This document shows, piece after piece, positions 20,421 to 32,200 of a stretch of DNA of 64,000 bases. Location of the stretch: NCBI RefSeq assembly GCF_963675165.1, contig NC_087377.1, positions 7,271,122 to 7,335,121 of the forward strand. Reading direction: 5' to 3'. The stretch comes from Halichondria panicea (Eukaryota > Porifera > Demospongiae > Suberitida > Halichondriidae). Numbering within the stretch: the first letter of the stretch is position 1; each line of letters starts with the position of its first letter. The notes below the pieces were generated by a model that worked only from the letters and a program-made list of their open reading frames with translations, did not search any database and was not told where the DNA came from. A program made the translations under genes and the position numbers.

Positions 20421-20494
20421 ATTTGGTGGCCCCTCATTACTTCACTTGCGTTGTAGAATTCAAATTACCTCTCAAAAAAAAAAAAAAAAAAGGC

Positions 20495-20640
20495 GATCTA
20501 GGGCAGTGGTCGGGCAACCTTCAATACATAATATGGTCTAGGGCATTGGTCGGGCGACCTTGAACACACAATACAGACCAAGGGCATTGGTCGGGCGACC
20601 TTGAACAGACCGGGCCGTCTAGGGCAGTGGTACTCTAACT
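20495..20640. repeat. Second tandem repeat (gggcattggtcgggcgacctt)
   Basis: Three or four units of about 57 bp with ctagggca-tggtcgggc-accttgaacacac lie just after the 72-bp array and a poly-A run (20467-20490). The units share a gacc-gggc theme with the satellite but are a different sequence. Confidence 0.6.
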
Positions 20641-20722
20641 GATAGCTAGCAGGCTAATTCTTTAGCAGCTTATACAGACCGGGCAGCCGGGGGCTCTTGT
20701 CGTTAAGTTTAAACGGGTTGTT

Positions 20723-21187
20723 ACCCGAGGCGCGCGTGGGCGGCCACGGATATAGTAGTCTGTTGGTTTGTTTGTTTGTGATCGGCTTTTCTGCTCACCT
20801 GGATGCTGAGTTTACAGCCTTCACGCAACAATATCTTGATTTAAATAAGGGTCACTAAAGTAGAAAGCTGTATAAGCCTTATACCAGGAACAATGGAACA
20901 GGGTCACTAAAGTAGAAAGCCTTAATTATAGCTCCTGCTGCTTTAGCTGACTGGGATCCTACTCCATGCCGGACCTGGAGCCATACTTCTCTGAGACTCC
21001 AGGCTTCTTTGCTGTGGGCCACAGTGCATATAGTACCACTACCGGTTCTCAAATGTTTCAGCATGCCTCCAGTCTGGTTTAGTTTTATTGCTCCTTATAG
21101 TTGCTGTGCAAGTCATACGTGAGAACATCACTATATGCACTGCATTATATTTCTGGTTTCTTTATAATCATGTCACCAGCCGAGGGT
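20723..21187 (+). mobile_element. Dispersed repeat, copy 1 (465 bp)
   Basis: It starts acccgaggcgcgcgtgggcg and ends caccagccgagggt; another copy with the same ends lies at 35861-36587. Shared blocks include atcttgatttaaat, agggtcactaaagtagaaag and ttctctgagactccaggctt. The termini acccgaggc / gccgagggt are an imperfect inverted pair. No coding capacity. Confidence 0.7.
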
Positions 21188-21189
21188 TT

Positions 21190-22680
21190 GCTAATGTATG
21201 TGCATTTATACTTTAGAAAATCATGAGAAAATAGTTGACGGTAGGTAAATAATAGAGCATATAATGATCATGGCCACCTCGCTCTTCTGGCACCAAGGGT
21301 ATTGATGCCTGGTGCGAAAAGTATATGTACATAATGTAAAGCTATACCATTGCCTTGATCGATATCAGGATGATCAGGTTGCGGCATCAAAAAAAAAAAA
21401 AAAATAGTTGGCAGCTACCAATAACTAGCGTGGTACATTAGCATTATATATGTGCGAATTAAACAGACCAATGGCTAGTATTCTACACCCTGTAGTCATT
21501 TAATTTCAGCAGCGAAGCAACGAACTTTAGTGTGGTTTTAGCATTGATTGGACTAACAATTAGCCATGTAGGATGTGGGCGTGTTCTGAGCTACTGCGCA
21601 CATGCTACTGCGCACATGCAGCTCAATGAAACTGCCAAATGGAAAAAAAAAATTGTTGAGAGGTTGTCTCGTACACAAACTGTTGCGGGACCTCGGGTGC
21701 CTGGCAAAGAAGTAGAAACTCGTACCTTCACGTGGGAGTATAGATCATGCATGGATTCACCCTACATTTGATCCTGCTGTTGCTAGAATTAAAACGTAAA
21801 GGGATCGATCGAGACAATCTCCCGTATTGGTCATGATCCTTTACCAACGTTAGGCGATGCATGTGTAGCAATTACGATACACCAGCTCAGACGGGACATG
21901 GGACCACATGCACGCACGTCTGTAGATCAACGCAGCTCAGATCATTGCCGGCACCAATTTGTGTTTATCTTTGCCGAAAAGGCATACCCTGCTAGGTCTA
22001 TTAAGCCTAGAGTAAACATTATTAAGAACCATTTTTATTTCCTTCCTATAGGAGCGGAGCAACACAACAAACACATAAATTGAGCGCGTTACCTTTATCA
22101 TATAGCTAGCCAGTATACAATCCCCGTGCACACACAAAATTGTATTGCGCGGTAAAACTCTTCAACTGATGAACTAATTGAGCAGTATGAGGTCACACTA
22201 GCGGGGCATAGCCCGGACAACTACCCCGAAAGTATATACTGTTAGTCATGGCGATAGTTCGCTGCACTCCTCAGTGCAGCAGCACAACTCTAAGAGCATC
22301 CCCCGACCAAGCATGCGATTATATAATTATTGTACAAATTCCATCGGGTGAATTGCCTGGCGGCATATGCATGAGGATCAAATATCACACCGACACCACT
22401 AGAATCATATAACCCAACAGGGGAACAGAGAAAGGCCGCACTAACATAATTATTACGGGTGCGTGTGTGTGTATTGTAGAATAGCTTAGGTTTCCACAAT
22501 CAACAAGTGCTTCATCCGGCATATATACATGACCGGCAGACATAATGATAATGACTCATGCTATTCGACTTTCATGCCTCATGCAGGCTGCTGCAGGCTG
22601 CTAGCCAATTCTGGAAAAACGGAGTGCTATTTAAAAGTCTGTAGACTGCGGTGGGCTGTCGCATGGCAGACTCAGACTAT
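21190..22680. other. Intergenic; one short ORF not recognised
   Basis: An open frame at 21532-21771 includes LSRTQTVAGPRVPGKEVETR and could be part of an exon, but I find no family or splice context. The direct repeat ctactgcgcacatg occurs twice at 21591-21618. A poly-A run lies at 21390-21405. Confidence 0.4.
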
Positions 22681-22689
22681 AGGAAAACA

Positions 22690-23045
22690 GCCTCTCTACA
22701 CGCCATTCTCGGCAAGACGTGGCTCCAACTTAAAAGTTCGGGGAACAAAGCGAGCTATCGCTATAGCGTGGAACTGACTATCGCATAGCTCTACACATTA
22801 ATATGTACTCTCAGGCTTCTGGCCATTTTCAGGCAAGACATGACTCCAATTTAAAAATTCGTGGAGCAAAGCGAGCTAGCATAGCTCTACACATTAATAT
22901 GTACTCTCAGGCTTAGACTGGCCATTTCAGGCAAGACATGACTCCAATTTTATATCGTGGAGCAAAGCGAGCTAGCATAGCTTTACACACTAATATGTAC
23001 TCTCAGGCTTCTGGCCATTTCAGGCAAGACATGACTCCAATTAAT
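22690..23045. repeat. Tandem repeat, about 105 bp unit, 3-4 copies
   Basis: Units share ggcaagacatgactccaatt, gagcaaagcgagctagcata and gctctacacattaatatgta, ctctcaggctt. The first unit is the most diverged. Non-coding. Confidence 0.75.
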
Positions 23046-23722
23046 TGGAACAAATAGTAATGTCGCCGTTGTCATATAGCCGCGTTGGTTCTTGGGAACT
23101 GACTGGTGCATGGCAGGGCTGCCTCCATTCTGTCAGTATTAAACTTGGACAAAACGGAGAGCACAACAACGTGGACAAAAAGGAGAGCACAACAATGTGC
23201 CGTACAGAACACCATGAGTGTATTCATTTGGCAATGTTCTTAACAGAGCGTGACTAACATTGTTAGCCAATTTTGTCGTTAGTTCTGTACGTCGTCATAA
23301 GACGTAGTACGGTACATGTTAGGGAGTCCTACATACACTTCCTTGGGCTCAGTTAAATAAATAAACAATACTACTTCCTTGGAGGGGGCTCGCAGCTAAG
23401 CTTCTCACCTATTTATTCTCCCTCGCCCATGGATTAATGTTATTCATAGTCATAATTAGTCATTAAGGCATCTCCAACCGGGTGATAACCGCTAATGATA
23501 TTCATAGCTGCAGTCTTGGGCTTGGCTTGCGATAAACAGCTCAGCCCCTTCCTACGTCGCTCCACCCTACCAACTCCCCTGGCTAGGTAGTTGGGAATGG
23601 TGATATTAACAGGAAGGTTTCCATATGCTGATTCAGCAGTTTCGAATTATGAACGCCCTCCATATTTTTATTCATGTCCACATGGCCATGGTGTACTGTA
23701 TAAGCAAGTTTAGATCTGATTT

Positions 23723-25201
23723 ATGGCTGAGCTAGTGGCTCATAGTATGGCTTCATCGTTTGGAGGAGGCTTGCACAACATGGGCAATACATGCTTTGCA
23801 AACTCTGTACTTCAGGGTATGTTTTATACATCTCGTATACAGAAGGTATTGTGTGATGAACGAGTACCACATGGTAAGGAGAATATTAATAATGCACATT
23901 CAATTGTTCATGTAAAATTTGTAACAGAACATAGTCAGGGAAGTGAACAGTTATGCATGGTGTGCACACTTAAAAGCCTGTACGACGAATGTCAGACGAG
24001 ATCCCAAGTTCATCCCTCTGGCATATACTCTCAGCTGAAAAGTAAGGAAGGAAATAATGACATTGTACGTTAGTGCATACAAGCTGCTTACTTTTTATTG
24101 AATATACCGAAGGTTTGATGCATCACTGGCAGCCATGCAGGTAATCAAGAAGATGCTCACGAGTTCATGTTGGCAATTCTTGACAGAATAAACAGCCACC
24201 TAGTTGTAGACGAGAAGTAAGTGAAGTAAGTGTAGATATTAATTACACTCAGTCAGTATTGCAAACATCACATGCACAGCATGACTCAGTCAGCAATGGA
24301 TAAAGTAATGGCAACTCTCTTATCGACCACTGGTATGCTTTAAATATTGATAGTACGTGACTATACTTGTTCCTTCAGTTAAATGCAGTGAGTGTGAGCA
24401 AGTTTCCACTACATCTATGGTTTCTAGCCACATTCTAATTGTACGTAAGAATAATAATTATAGGGAATTATAATGATCACAGGGAGAAAGTATAGAGAAG
24501 TGCATTGAAGCTACTTTTAGCGAGGTGCACCTCAGTGGGTGTAATCATGTAACAGGTATAATTATTAGAAGATTATAAGAGACGTGTGAAAACACAAAAC
24601 ATTATAATTATAGGTGCAAATCTCCTTCAGAGTACAAAGGTACACAATGTAGGAAATGAGTGTATCTCACAAGGTGAGATGGTTGCCTATCATATAAAAA
24701 CTTTTATTTACATACTATATGTCATTAGAATTGATACTACTGTGCTGCAAGGATGTACCTACACTGCATAGGGTATGTAATGGTGGTAAGTACGTTCAAG
24801 AATCTGAGATAAAGGGTAACTTGCCTGATGAAGTGGTGGACGAAGATTTGATCAGTATCCAATCTTACTTCTCTAAGAAACTCCTGGATAAAAAAGGTAC
24901 AATAATGTATAATAATTTGGTATTGATTATTGCTCTTCTTAGTTCAAGCAAAGAGAACAGAATGGAAAGAGAACAGAATGGAAATGTGGAGCCATTACGT
25001 CAAAGTGGAACATGGTTATGTGTGATTCATGTTTTGTCTGGTATCATTGGTAAGTCCAAAGAATAAAAATTAATGTAGCTACTACATACATTTTTAATAA
25101 CTATCTCTTGTATAGGTCTTGCACTGACATTGAAGTAGAGAAGAATACTCCTTCAGAAGATACAGATTGGTACTGCAGGAACTGTGCAAAGAAAATCATT
25201 T
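23723..25201 (+). CDS. Ubiquitin-specific-protease-like gene running into a PHD finger
   Basis: Exon 1 (23723-24041) carries the USP catalytic box GLHNMGNTCFANSVLQ with its Cys. Exon 2 (24141-24216) has NQEDAHEFMLAIL, the QDAHEF box. Exons at 24280-24332, 24379-24440 (VKCSECEQVSTTS, zinc-binding) and 24483-24555 (GESIEKCIEATFSEVHLSG) continue in phase. The downstream USP part with the catalytic His is not found: an exon from 24614 and a segment with GNLPDEVVDEDLISIQSYF follow instead. Then exons 24943-25049 and 25116 onward join to give WNMVMCDSCFVWYHW and SCTDI ... DWYCRNC, a PHD finger (Cys4-His-Cys3), which usually binds histone tails. USPs remove ubiquitin from proteins; without the His box this one may be inactive, or two genes may be abutting. 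Confidence 0.6.
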
Positions 25202-25985
25202 TTATAATAATAAATTTTTATTTAATATTAATTTTTGTAGACTACTTTTTACTATCTATTCCATAGCCCTCCATCTTCTTACCTTCTTCACAGTCCACAG
25301 TAGGCTAGAGTAGTGTAGATGAGCTAGTCCACAGGAGTCTACTAGTACAGTCTCAGAAGAAGAAGAATTCAAATAGGAGCCCTGACACATACTGTACACT
25401 GTGGAAACCGCGCTGAGTCAGCACAATATATGCTGTGTCAGCATATGGAAACCTTCCTGTTATTAGTCGCTTTCGTAGTTGGTGGCTCTACTGAAGTCAG
25501 CCAATCAACATCAGCGTAACTAACATTAATCCTATATAAGCGTGTCACCCGGCCACCCGTTGGGAACGGGTGCCGGGCTCCGCCCAGCTATAACAACTCC
25601 TTCTCAACCTCATACTTGACTGAAGTCTTTATTCCCTCCATTTCCAGAGCCATTGAATGAGATAATTCATCTTTGCTTGTAAGTGAATGTACAATTTACA
25701 CAATAGCATTTACCTCTATTTAGAACGCGACATTAAAAAATAATTGTCAACGCAGCTGTCGCTACTTTTAGAGGTCAGAACATTTCTGAAGCTCCTGGGT
25801 GTCGCATATTTGGAGGGTCGCCTTAAATCAAGGTCTTACGGTACACTTTAAATACATGTATACAGTCATGCATATTGATAATACTTCTGATAAAGGCAAT
25901 TTAAGTGGATGCTTATCTCATTAGATGTACATGTATCCTAAAAATCCAGGACAAAGGAGCTACCGTATGCATGCAGCTTGGCCGG
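25202..25985. other. Intergenic with promoter-like repeat
   Basis: After the PHD exon there is an AT-rich stretch, then agccaatca, tatataag and a GC-rich hairpin (gccacccgttgggaacgggtgccgg, shortened here) shared in inverted form with 14416-14480. No exon is supported. Confidence 0.4.
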
Positions 25986-25989
25986 GAAT

Positions 25990-26196
25990 ACCGTATAGCG
26001 GGTAATTTTCGGGGGACAAAATATTCGTGGTTCAGCAATATTGAGACATTTCATGGGTAATATTTTTGTGGTTGCTGCTTGCACTGCAGGTAAAGGTAGG
26101 CAAGGTCGCTTCATTCGTGGGTAAATATTCGTGGTCATACCTCCAACCACGAAAACCACGAATATTTTGCCCCACGAAAATTACACGCTATACGGT
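25990..26196. mobile_element. Tc1/mariner-type MITE, copy 2
   Basis: Between two TA dinucleotides: ccgtatagcgggtaattttc at the left, cgaaaattacacgctatacgg at the right. Internal inverted motifs are aatattcgtggttcagcaat and ccacgaatattttgcc. It sits about 50 bp upstream of the receptor start codon, so it may form part of its promoter region. Confidence 0.85.
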
Positions 26197-26246
26197 ATTT
26201 TGTACATGAGTCTTTACTTTTGTAGGTTTGTGTAGCTGGCGTCACA

Positions 26247-29200
26247 ATGGAGTACCTACGAGTGTTGACTGTCGTTATCATTATGCTCACACATCTGATT
26301 GTTCCTGGAAAAGGTTTGCACATACACCATCACTTCCCGATTGTGGCATTATAAGTATTAATTGACACACCCTTAATTTTTTAATCAATGTGCTCTTTTG
26401 GTTACCAATTCCAATATTTATTGTCCCGCTCCATTTTGGTGAGGGTTGTGAATAATGAATACAAGGAATGTACCCTATAGCGGGTATATTTCGAGGGTAT
26501 ATTTCGAGGGTATAAATTTTCGCGGAAATGCCTTTAGAAAGTTTTCATGGATTTAATTTTCGTTGAATAGCAGCCTTTTTGCAGCATGCATGCATGCATG
26601 CGATATTAAATGTGTGGTTATAAATTAATAATAATTATAAATGTTCGCGGTAATGTATGACTTGTACTAGTAGTAATTTTAAACTTTCGAACACACGTAC
26701 TTCTAGCTCAGTGTTCTTGCTCTTATACAATGCTTCTTACCATTCTGGAGGGCGGTTCAAAGCGGTTTTTTCTTCCAAAAAACATCTCACCATAATTATG
26801 TAGACTAACATGGCAGTCAGAGCCACGAAAAACAGTACCTGTACGTAGCTTCACTATAAGCAGATATATTTTGAAAAAAGGCTACTGAAAGCTCATAAGA
26901 AAAACAGATTAATGGTGCTCTGACCTCCTCTGCTCATATAGATCATAATCCTGTTAGAGTATAAATACTAGTCTAGATCCATCGTAGAATCTTTTCAGCA
27001 GTGTAGGGAAGGTGAGAGGGCGGTGGGAATGCTCCTAGACCACTCTGGTTATTTGCAGTGTCTCTGTAAAGCCTACAAAACAGTGGAGCATCAAGGTACC
27101 TAATGGTGCCTAATCGATTAGATTCTTATGAGTGCACGTGATAAAACCTGACGGTGGATGGCGCGCGTCCAACCTCCTCTGATTCTAGCTAGCTGCTTAC
27201 GATCACTAGATCTAGCTCATGAATAATTAATGAGCAAATGGTTTATTGTAACATATTGGACTTCTTGTTGTGTGCAGTGATACGTACACCGGTCACTGCA
27301 TGTGTATACAGTACATAGCACTCCAATGATTAACTTTTTATGTGTTATTTCTCACAGCTCAGTTTACAGTACAGCCATTGTCAGTGGAGAGAGCTGAGGG
27401 ACTGGAGGCAGTGTTCAGGTGTCGGTATCAAGCGGAGGGATTCGATGTGTCGTATGATTGGTTTATAAACAATTCCTTTGTTGGAGCAGATTCAGACACT
27501 GTTAGAGTACGTCGACCTTCATCTCCTGGTGGACCAACTACACTGATAATATTGGCCACTCCACAGCACAACAACTCTATTGTGTATTGTGAGGCTATAA
27601 TCAGAAATGGTTCTGATCGTACGTTTGAGATTTCATCCACAGCATCTCTAGTTGTTCGTGGTGAGTCAGTAATTATATCTTGATTGTCTTGGCATAATTT
27701 GTCCTTCTTTTATTACATTAGAGACGGTCCTCACTCCCTTTATTGTTGCACCAAACACCATCACCGTGATATGGAATGCTCTACCTCTCACTGAGTACTG
27801 TGTGGACATCAACACGACAACTTTGGACTTCACTGAAACAGTGGCCCTTGATTCTCTGTGTGGATTCACTAATGAGTACATCTTCATGTACTCTGATAAC
27901 AGTGTGTGTGCCAGATTCACTGTGACTCCTACTGATGGAGAGATGAGGGGAACAACCAGTGAATTATGTACTGGGTTATTTACGAGAGTAGAAGGTGTGT
28001 TTATACCATAATAATAGTACGTATTACACTTCTATAATATTATGCAGGTAGTGGAGAACAACACCGTATTCTTGAAAATAAAAGGAATAAATTAGTCAAG
28101 TTTAGGGCAACTGTGAGTGATTCCATTTTAGGGTTAGTGTTAGGGTTAGGGTTAGCTGTTTGTTACGTTGGTAAGAATGCATTTTTAGTTTGTTGAGTTC
28201 TCTCTAACATTTTAGGTTCCAAGTTGTACAAAGTTCACTCGGTATCGTGTAGACTCTGACTTATTGACTCCCTCCATCAACCTTCCAATCACGGACCCTC
28301 TTCTGTTTGATGGCTCACTCAGTTTCTCCCTCCCCACTGACAAGATGACAGAATACAGTGTCACACTGACTGATGAGAATGGAATAGACCTCGTGTTTGA
28401 GAACATTCCAATCAGTGAGTCTATCACGTTTATTTTGAGCTGATAAAAATATATAATTATTTGTGTGATAATTATCTCTATCAGGTACATTTGACATTCA
28501 AAACCTGCTAGTGTCTGAATGTGCTGGTGGTGGTGGTATTTGTGTGAGCATTGAGTATGTTGAAGGTACTGTCTCTCCCGGAGCTCTCGTCTGTGTGATA
28601 CTTGTCGTTAATGAAGTGCTTGACTTTGCTAACATGAAACTGGTTACCATCCCTCGGAATTCTATTGAGAATTTCACCATTCCTGTTTCTAGTGGAGAAT
28701 ACCGAGTGATTGCTTTTGATCTGGAGAGCAACCATTTACCAAACATGCCCATGTCTATGGTAGCACTCAGTCAAGACATTATGACAGTGAACTCTGATGG
28801 TGAAGGTACGTGCTCTGTGTGTTATTGTTGTGCTATAATTATAGTCATTTACCGTAGACATTACCAGTCCACCACCAAGAGAGGGCATCAGTGCAACCAA
28901 TTTAACAAATGGAGAGGTTGAAGTGACTTGCTGTGACCGGGATTGTCTAGTCTTGTTCCAATCCACCACCATCTTGGACCGAGTACCTGTTGGTTTCATC
29001 AACGCATCTGAAGTATCAAATTCAATTTCTGTGAATGATTCAACTGTCCTCTCTTTAAATGACACTTTTGTGGTGGCGTACTCTTGGAATAGTTTGGAGA
29101 CCATCTTTGATGGGGAGGTATCGCTCATTAGACGACTTGACCAACTCAATAGTACCTGTAAGTGCCTATGTAGATTATCACAACTGGATAATCAATTATT

Positions 29201-32200
29201 CCGCCTCCTCCTCATTCATATTGCAGCTGCTCCCACTTGTCCAACAGCTGCTCCCACTATACCTACAACGTCTGATCCACAAACAGACCCACCTCCTCCT
29301 CGTATGGAGTCTCTGCCAATATTACAAAATGTAGTTATCCCTGGTGAGTTAAAAAACGTGTGTGCTAATATCATTACTTTAAGTAGCATGTGAGCTAGAT
29401 ACACTATTACGACCATTAATTAAGGCTTAATTTAGCTCGTAACATCTCTCTCTCCCTGTTCAGTTATTATTGTTGCGATGGTTATTATCATCACTTCGAT
29501 ACTCATCGTTCTTGTTGTTTTGTGTCTGGTGAAGAAATATAAACGAAGTGGCAAGGTGTTTTATTCCAGGTACAATCATTATCAATTTGAATGGTACTCG
29601 TAGCAGTACGTAAGAATGTGGTTGTCATGTGCTACATCATCTAATTTAAAGTACATTTGCCAGCATTCATGCTAATTATGATCTACAAGCAATCCAATTA
29701 GGCCGTAAACATACGTACATGTACAATTGTTACGCGGGTGCATATAGTATGATTGAAATAGGGATGTTTCACAACAATATTCGTTTAGTAAGAATCTTAT
29801 GTTTACATTTCTTAATGTTAAAATAATAATTCTCTTAATTCACAGTAACTCTGAAGGCGGCAGTGTGGTGAGTATTACATTTATGTTGCAATGATAAACT
29901 CTCTTGCGTTGTGTATTTGTGCTGATATTGCGCTGACAATGTATTTTTATAGCCCCCACACGTAAGAATACTTTCCCAGTTCATAATTATGTTTGTACAA
30001 GTACTACATGTAGCTTCCTTGTTCACCTAAACTAGGAAGCATGTTTGTATTCACTCATGAGCTGATGCTATGGTTTCGTATTAGCAACGTCCTGTGTTCA
30101 TGTTTCAATATCCCCCTCAGTGACAACTATAATTGCTGACATGTAGATACTGATTTGTATTAGTCATTTGAAGGTACATTTAGGTACTGCTACATGTACA
30201 TGCAAAGAGTATCTACTCTTGATACAATGTATTGTTATGATGTGTTTTCACAGGTTGTTATTTCCACTATCAGATCCCTGGGGGCCTTGTTTCTATGGGA
30301 GAGACTGATCTGTATGCGTGTTGCTTGAATGAGTAAATAATAATGTTTAATGTGTATTGTCTACAGGATGTGGGTGCCTCAATAACATCGCAAGTAGCAT
30401 TTTACAATGTCGCCCGCCCTGAGAACATGTCTCTGGAACGCAACACGGCTGACACTGACGATACACCTCCACCAGGTTATGATGTCGTGCATAAAGAGAA
30501 CTTGCCAGGTCCTGAATATGAAACTGTACCATCAGCTAAGGCAGGCAAACCTACACCCACCACCAGTGAGAACCCTCCACCCCTTCCCCCTTCCATGATA
30601 CGAGGAGACAGTGATGCACCTGATCTACCACCCCCCTACAATCCTGCCGTGGATAACGAGAGTGTTGTTGTTATGTCAGTGGAGAGCTCTATCAGCCAGG
30701 GTGTGGAGAATCAGTCAGTAGATGAGGAAGTTATTAATGAGTCATTGAAGACAGATCTATCGGTCAGCGACACAGAACATGATGGTACTACAGAAGAGGC
30801 CATTAGTAGCTCTGAAGCTCAACCAGATATCAACCATGTAGACACAGTACAAGGTGCAGAGAGTGGAGCTGGTATCAATGACCATGGTGGACAAGAGGCA
30901 ATGATCGCTGTGCAGGTGAGTGCTTTATAGTACAAGTAAAGGTTTTCTGTGACGCTTTCTCCTTTGTCTCTTTTACATGATTGTGGTTTTGTGTGGCGCG
31001 TTTGTATACGTGTAAATGCACACTACAATAATTCAGTAAAATCAGTATTTCATGCAAACATTTGCTAAATGCAACTGTGCATGACAATATGTACATGCAT
31101 GGTTACAGCCCATTGAGCAGGATACAGCTGCATGTAGTATAATACCCGTGTTGGTCATGTATGTTTATGTGTGTTGTGTGTCAACACGCAGTACCTGGTG
31201 ATCCTTAAGTGTGTAAGGAAAAGCACCTGCGGTACATTATTTAAGTGTGTCCAAATAAGCTCAAATGGACACAAAGCGCTCATTGTTACTTAATGTAGTT
31301 CTGTCCCGGCCTACCGTACACTGTAGCTCCGTTGCTTCATGCACATACAATGCTACTTTTTTTACCATTACCATCAATACCATTTTTCTATCTACACTGT
31401 ATATGGTTGTTGGGGGTCAATAAAGATGTTACTATACTGTGTATTGTCTACAGGACGTGGGTGCCTCAATAATATCTCCAGTAGCACTCTACGATATCGC
31501 CTGCCCTGAGCACATGTCTCTGGACTGCAACACGGACGATACACCTCCACCAGGTTATGACGTCATATGTAAGGAAAACATGCAAAGTCCTGAATACGAA
31601 ACTATACCATTAGCTAAGGCAGGCGAACCTACATTCACCACTAGTGAGAACCTTCCCCCTCCCATGATACAAGGTTTGGACAACGATGTGGTGCTTATAG
31701 AGGAGACCACTAGCACTTCACAAGCAAAGAACGAGCGTACAGAGGATGGAGGTGATGATGGACTTGAGGCAATGATTACTGCACAAGTGAGAGCTATATG
31801 TATATACCTGTAGTGTGTAGACCGCTGTCTGTGATGTGGTACGTATTATACCCTAAATTTAACAGCTGCTTTTGTAGTCTCTCTTTGTCCCTTTTTGTGG
31901 GTACTTTATGTCTTTAATATACATGTATGTGGACGTCAGAGATTGTACAGCTGTGTGTGATTAATGTGTATGCAAGTGTCTGGCAGTTGTACAGTGATTC
32001 CAGGGAATGAAGCTCTACATGTCGGAAGCCTCCGTGCTTGAATACAATGACATCTTTTATAGTAATAGTAATAATATCAGTGGGGAAAGTACATATTACT
32101 AGTCTCAGTCTGTGTCACAATGTCCTATCAGGACTGAATTCATGTACGTACATTACAGGCGTTGTGAGTAATTACAGTAGACAGGAAGTATTGTTTATTA

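Noticed and set aside
19259-20640. CRISPR array
   Set aside because: Repeats are contiguous without unique spacers, and the genome is eukaryotic.
28485-29157. Assigning receptor exons 3-7 firmly as fibronectin type III domains
   Set aside because: Length and composition fit loosely, but the FN3 Trp/Tyr landmarks are not clear enough.
30255-30320. Extra receptor exon after the acceptor-like tttcacag
   Set aside because: No donor in a usable phase; direct joining of 29961 to 30367 keeps phase 0.
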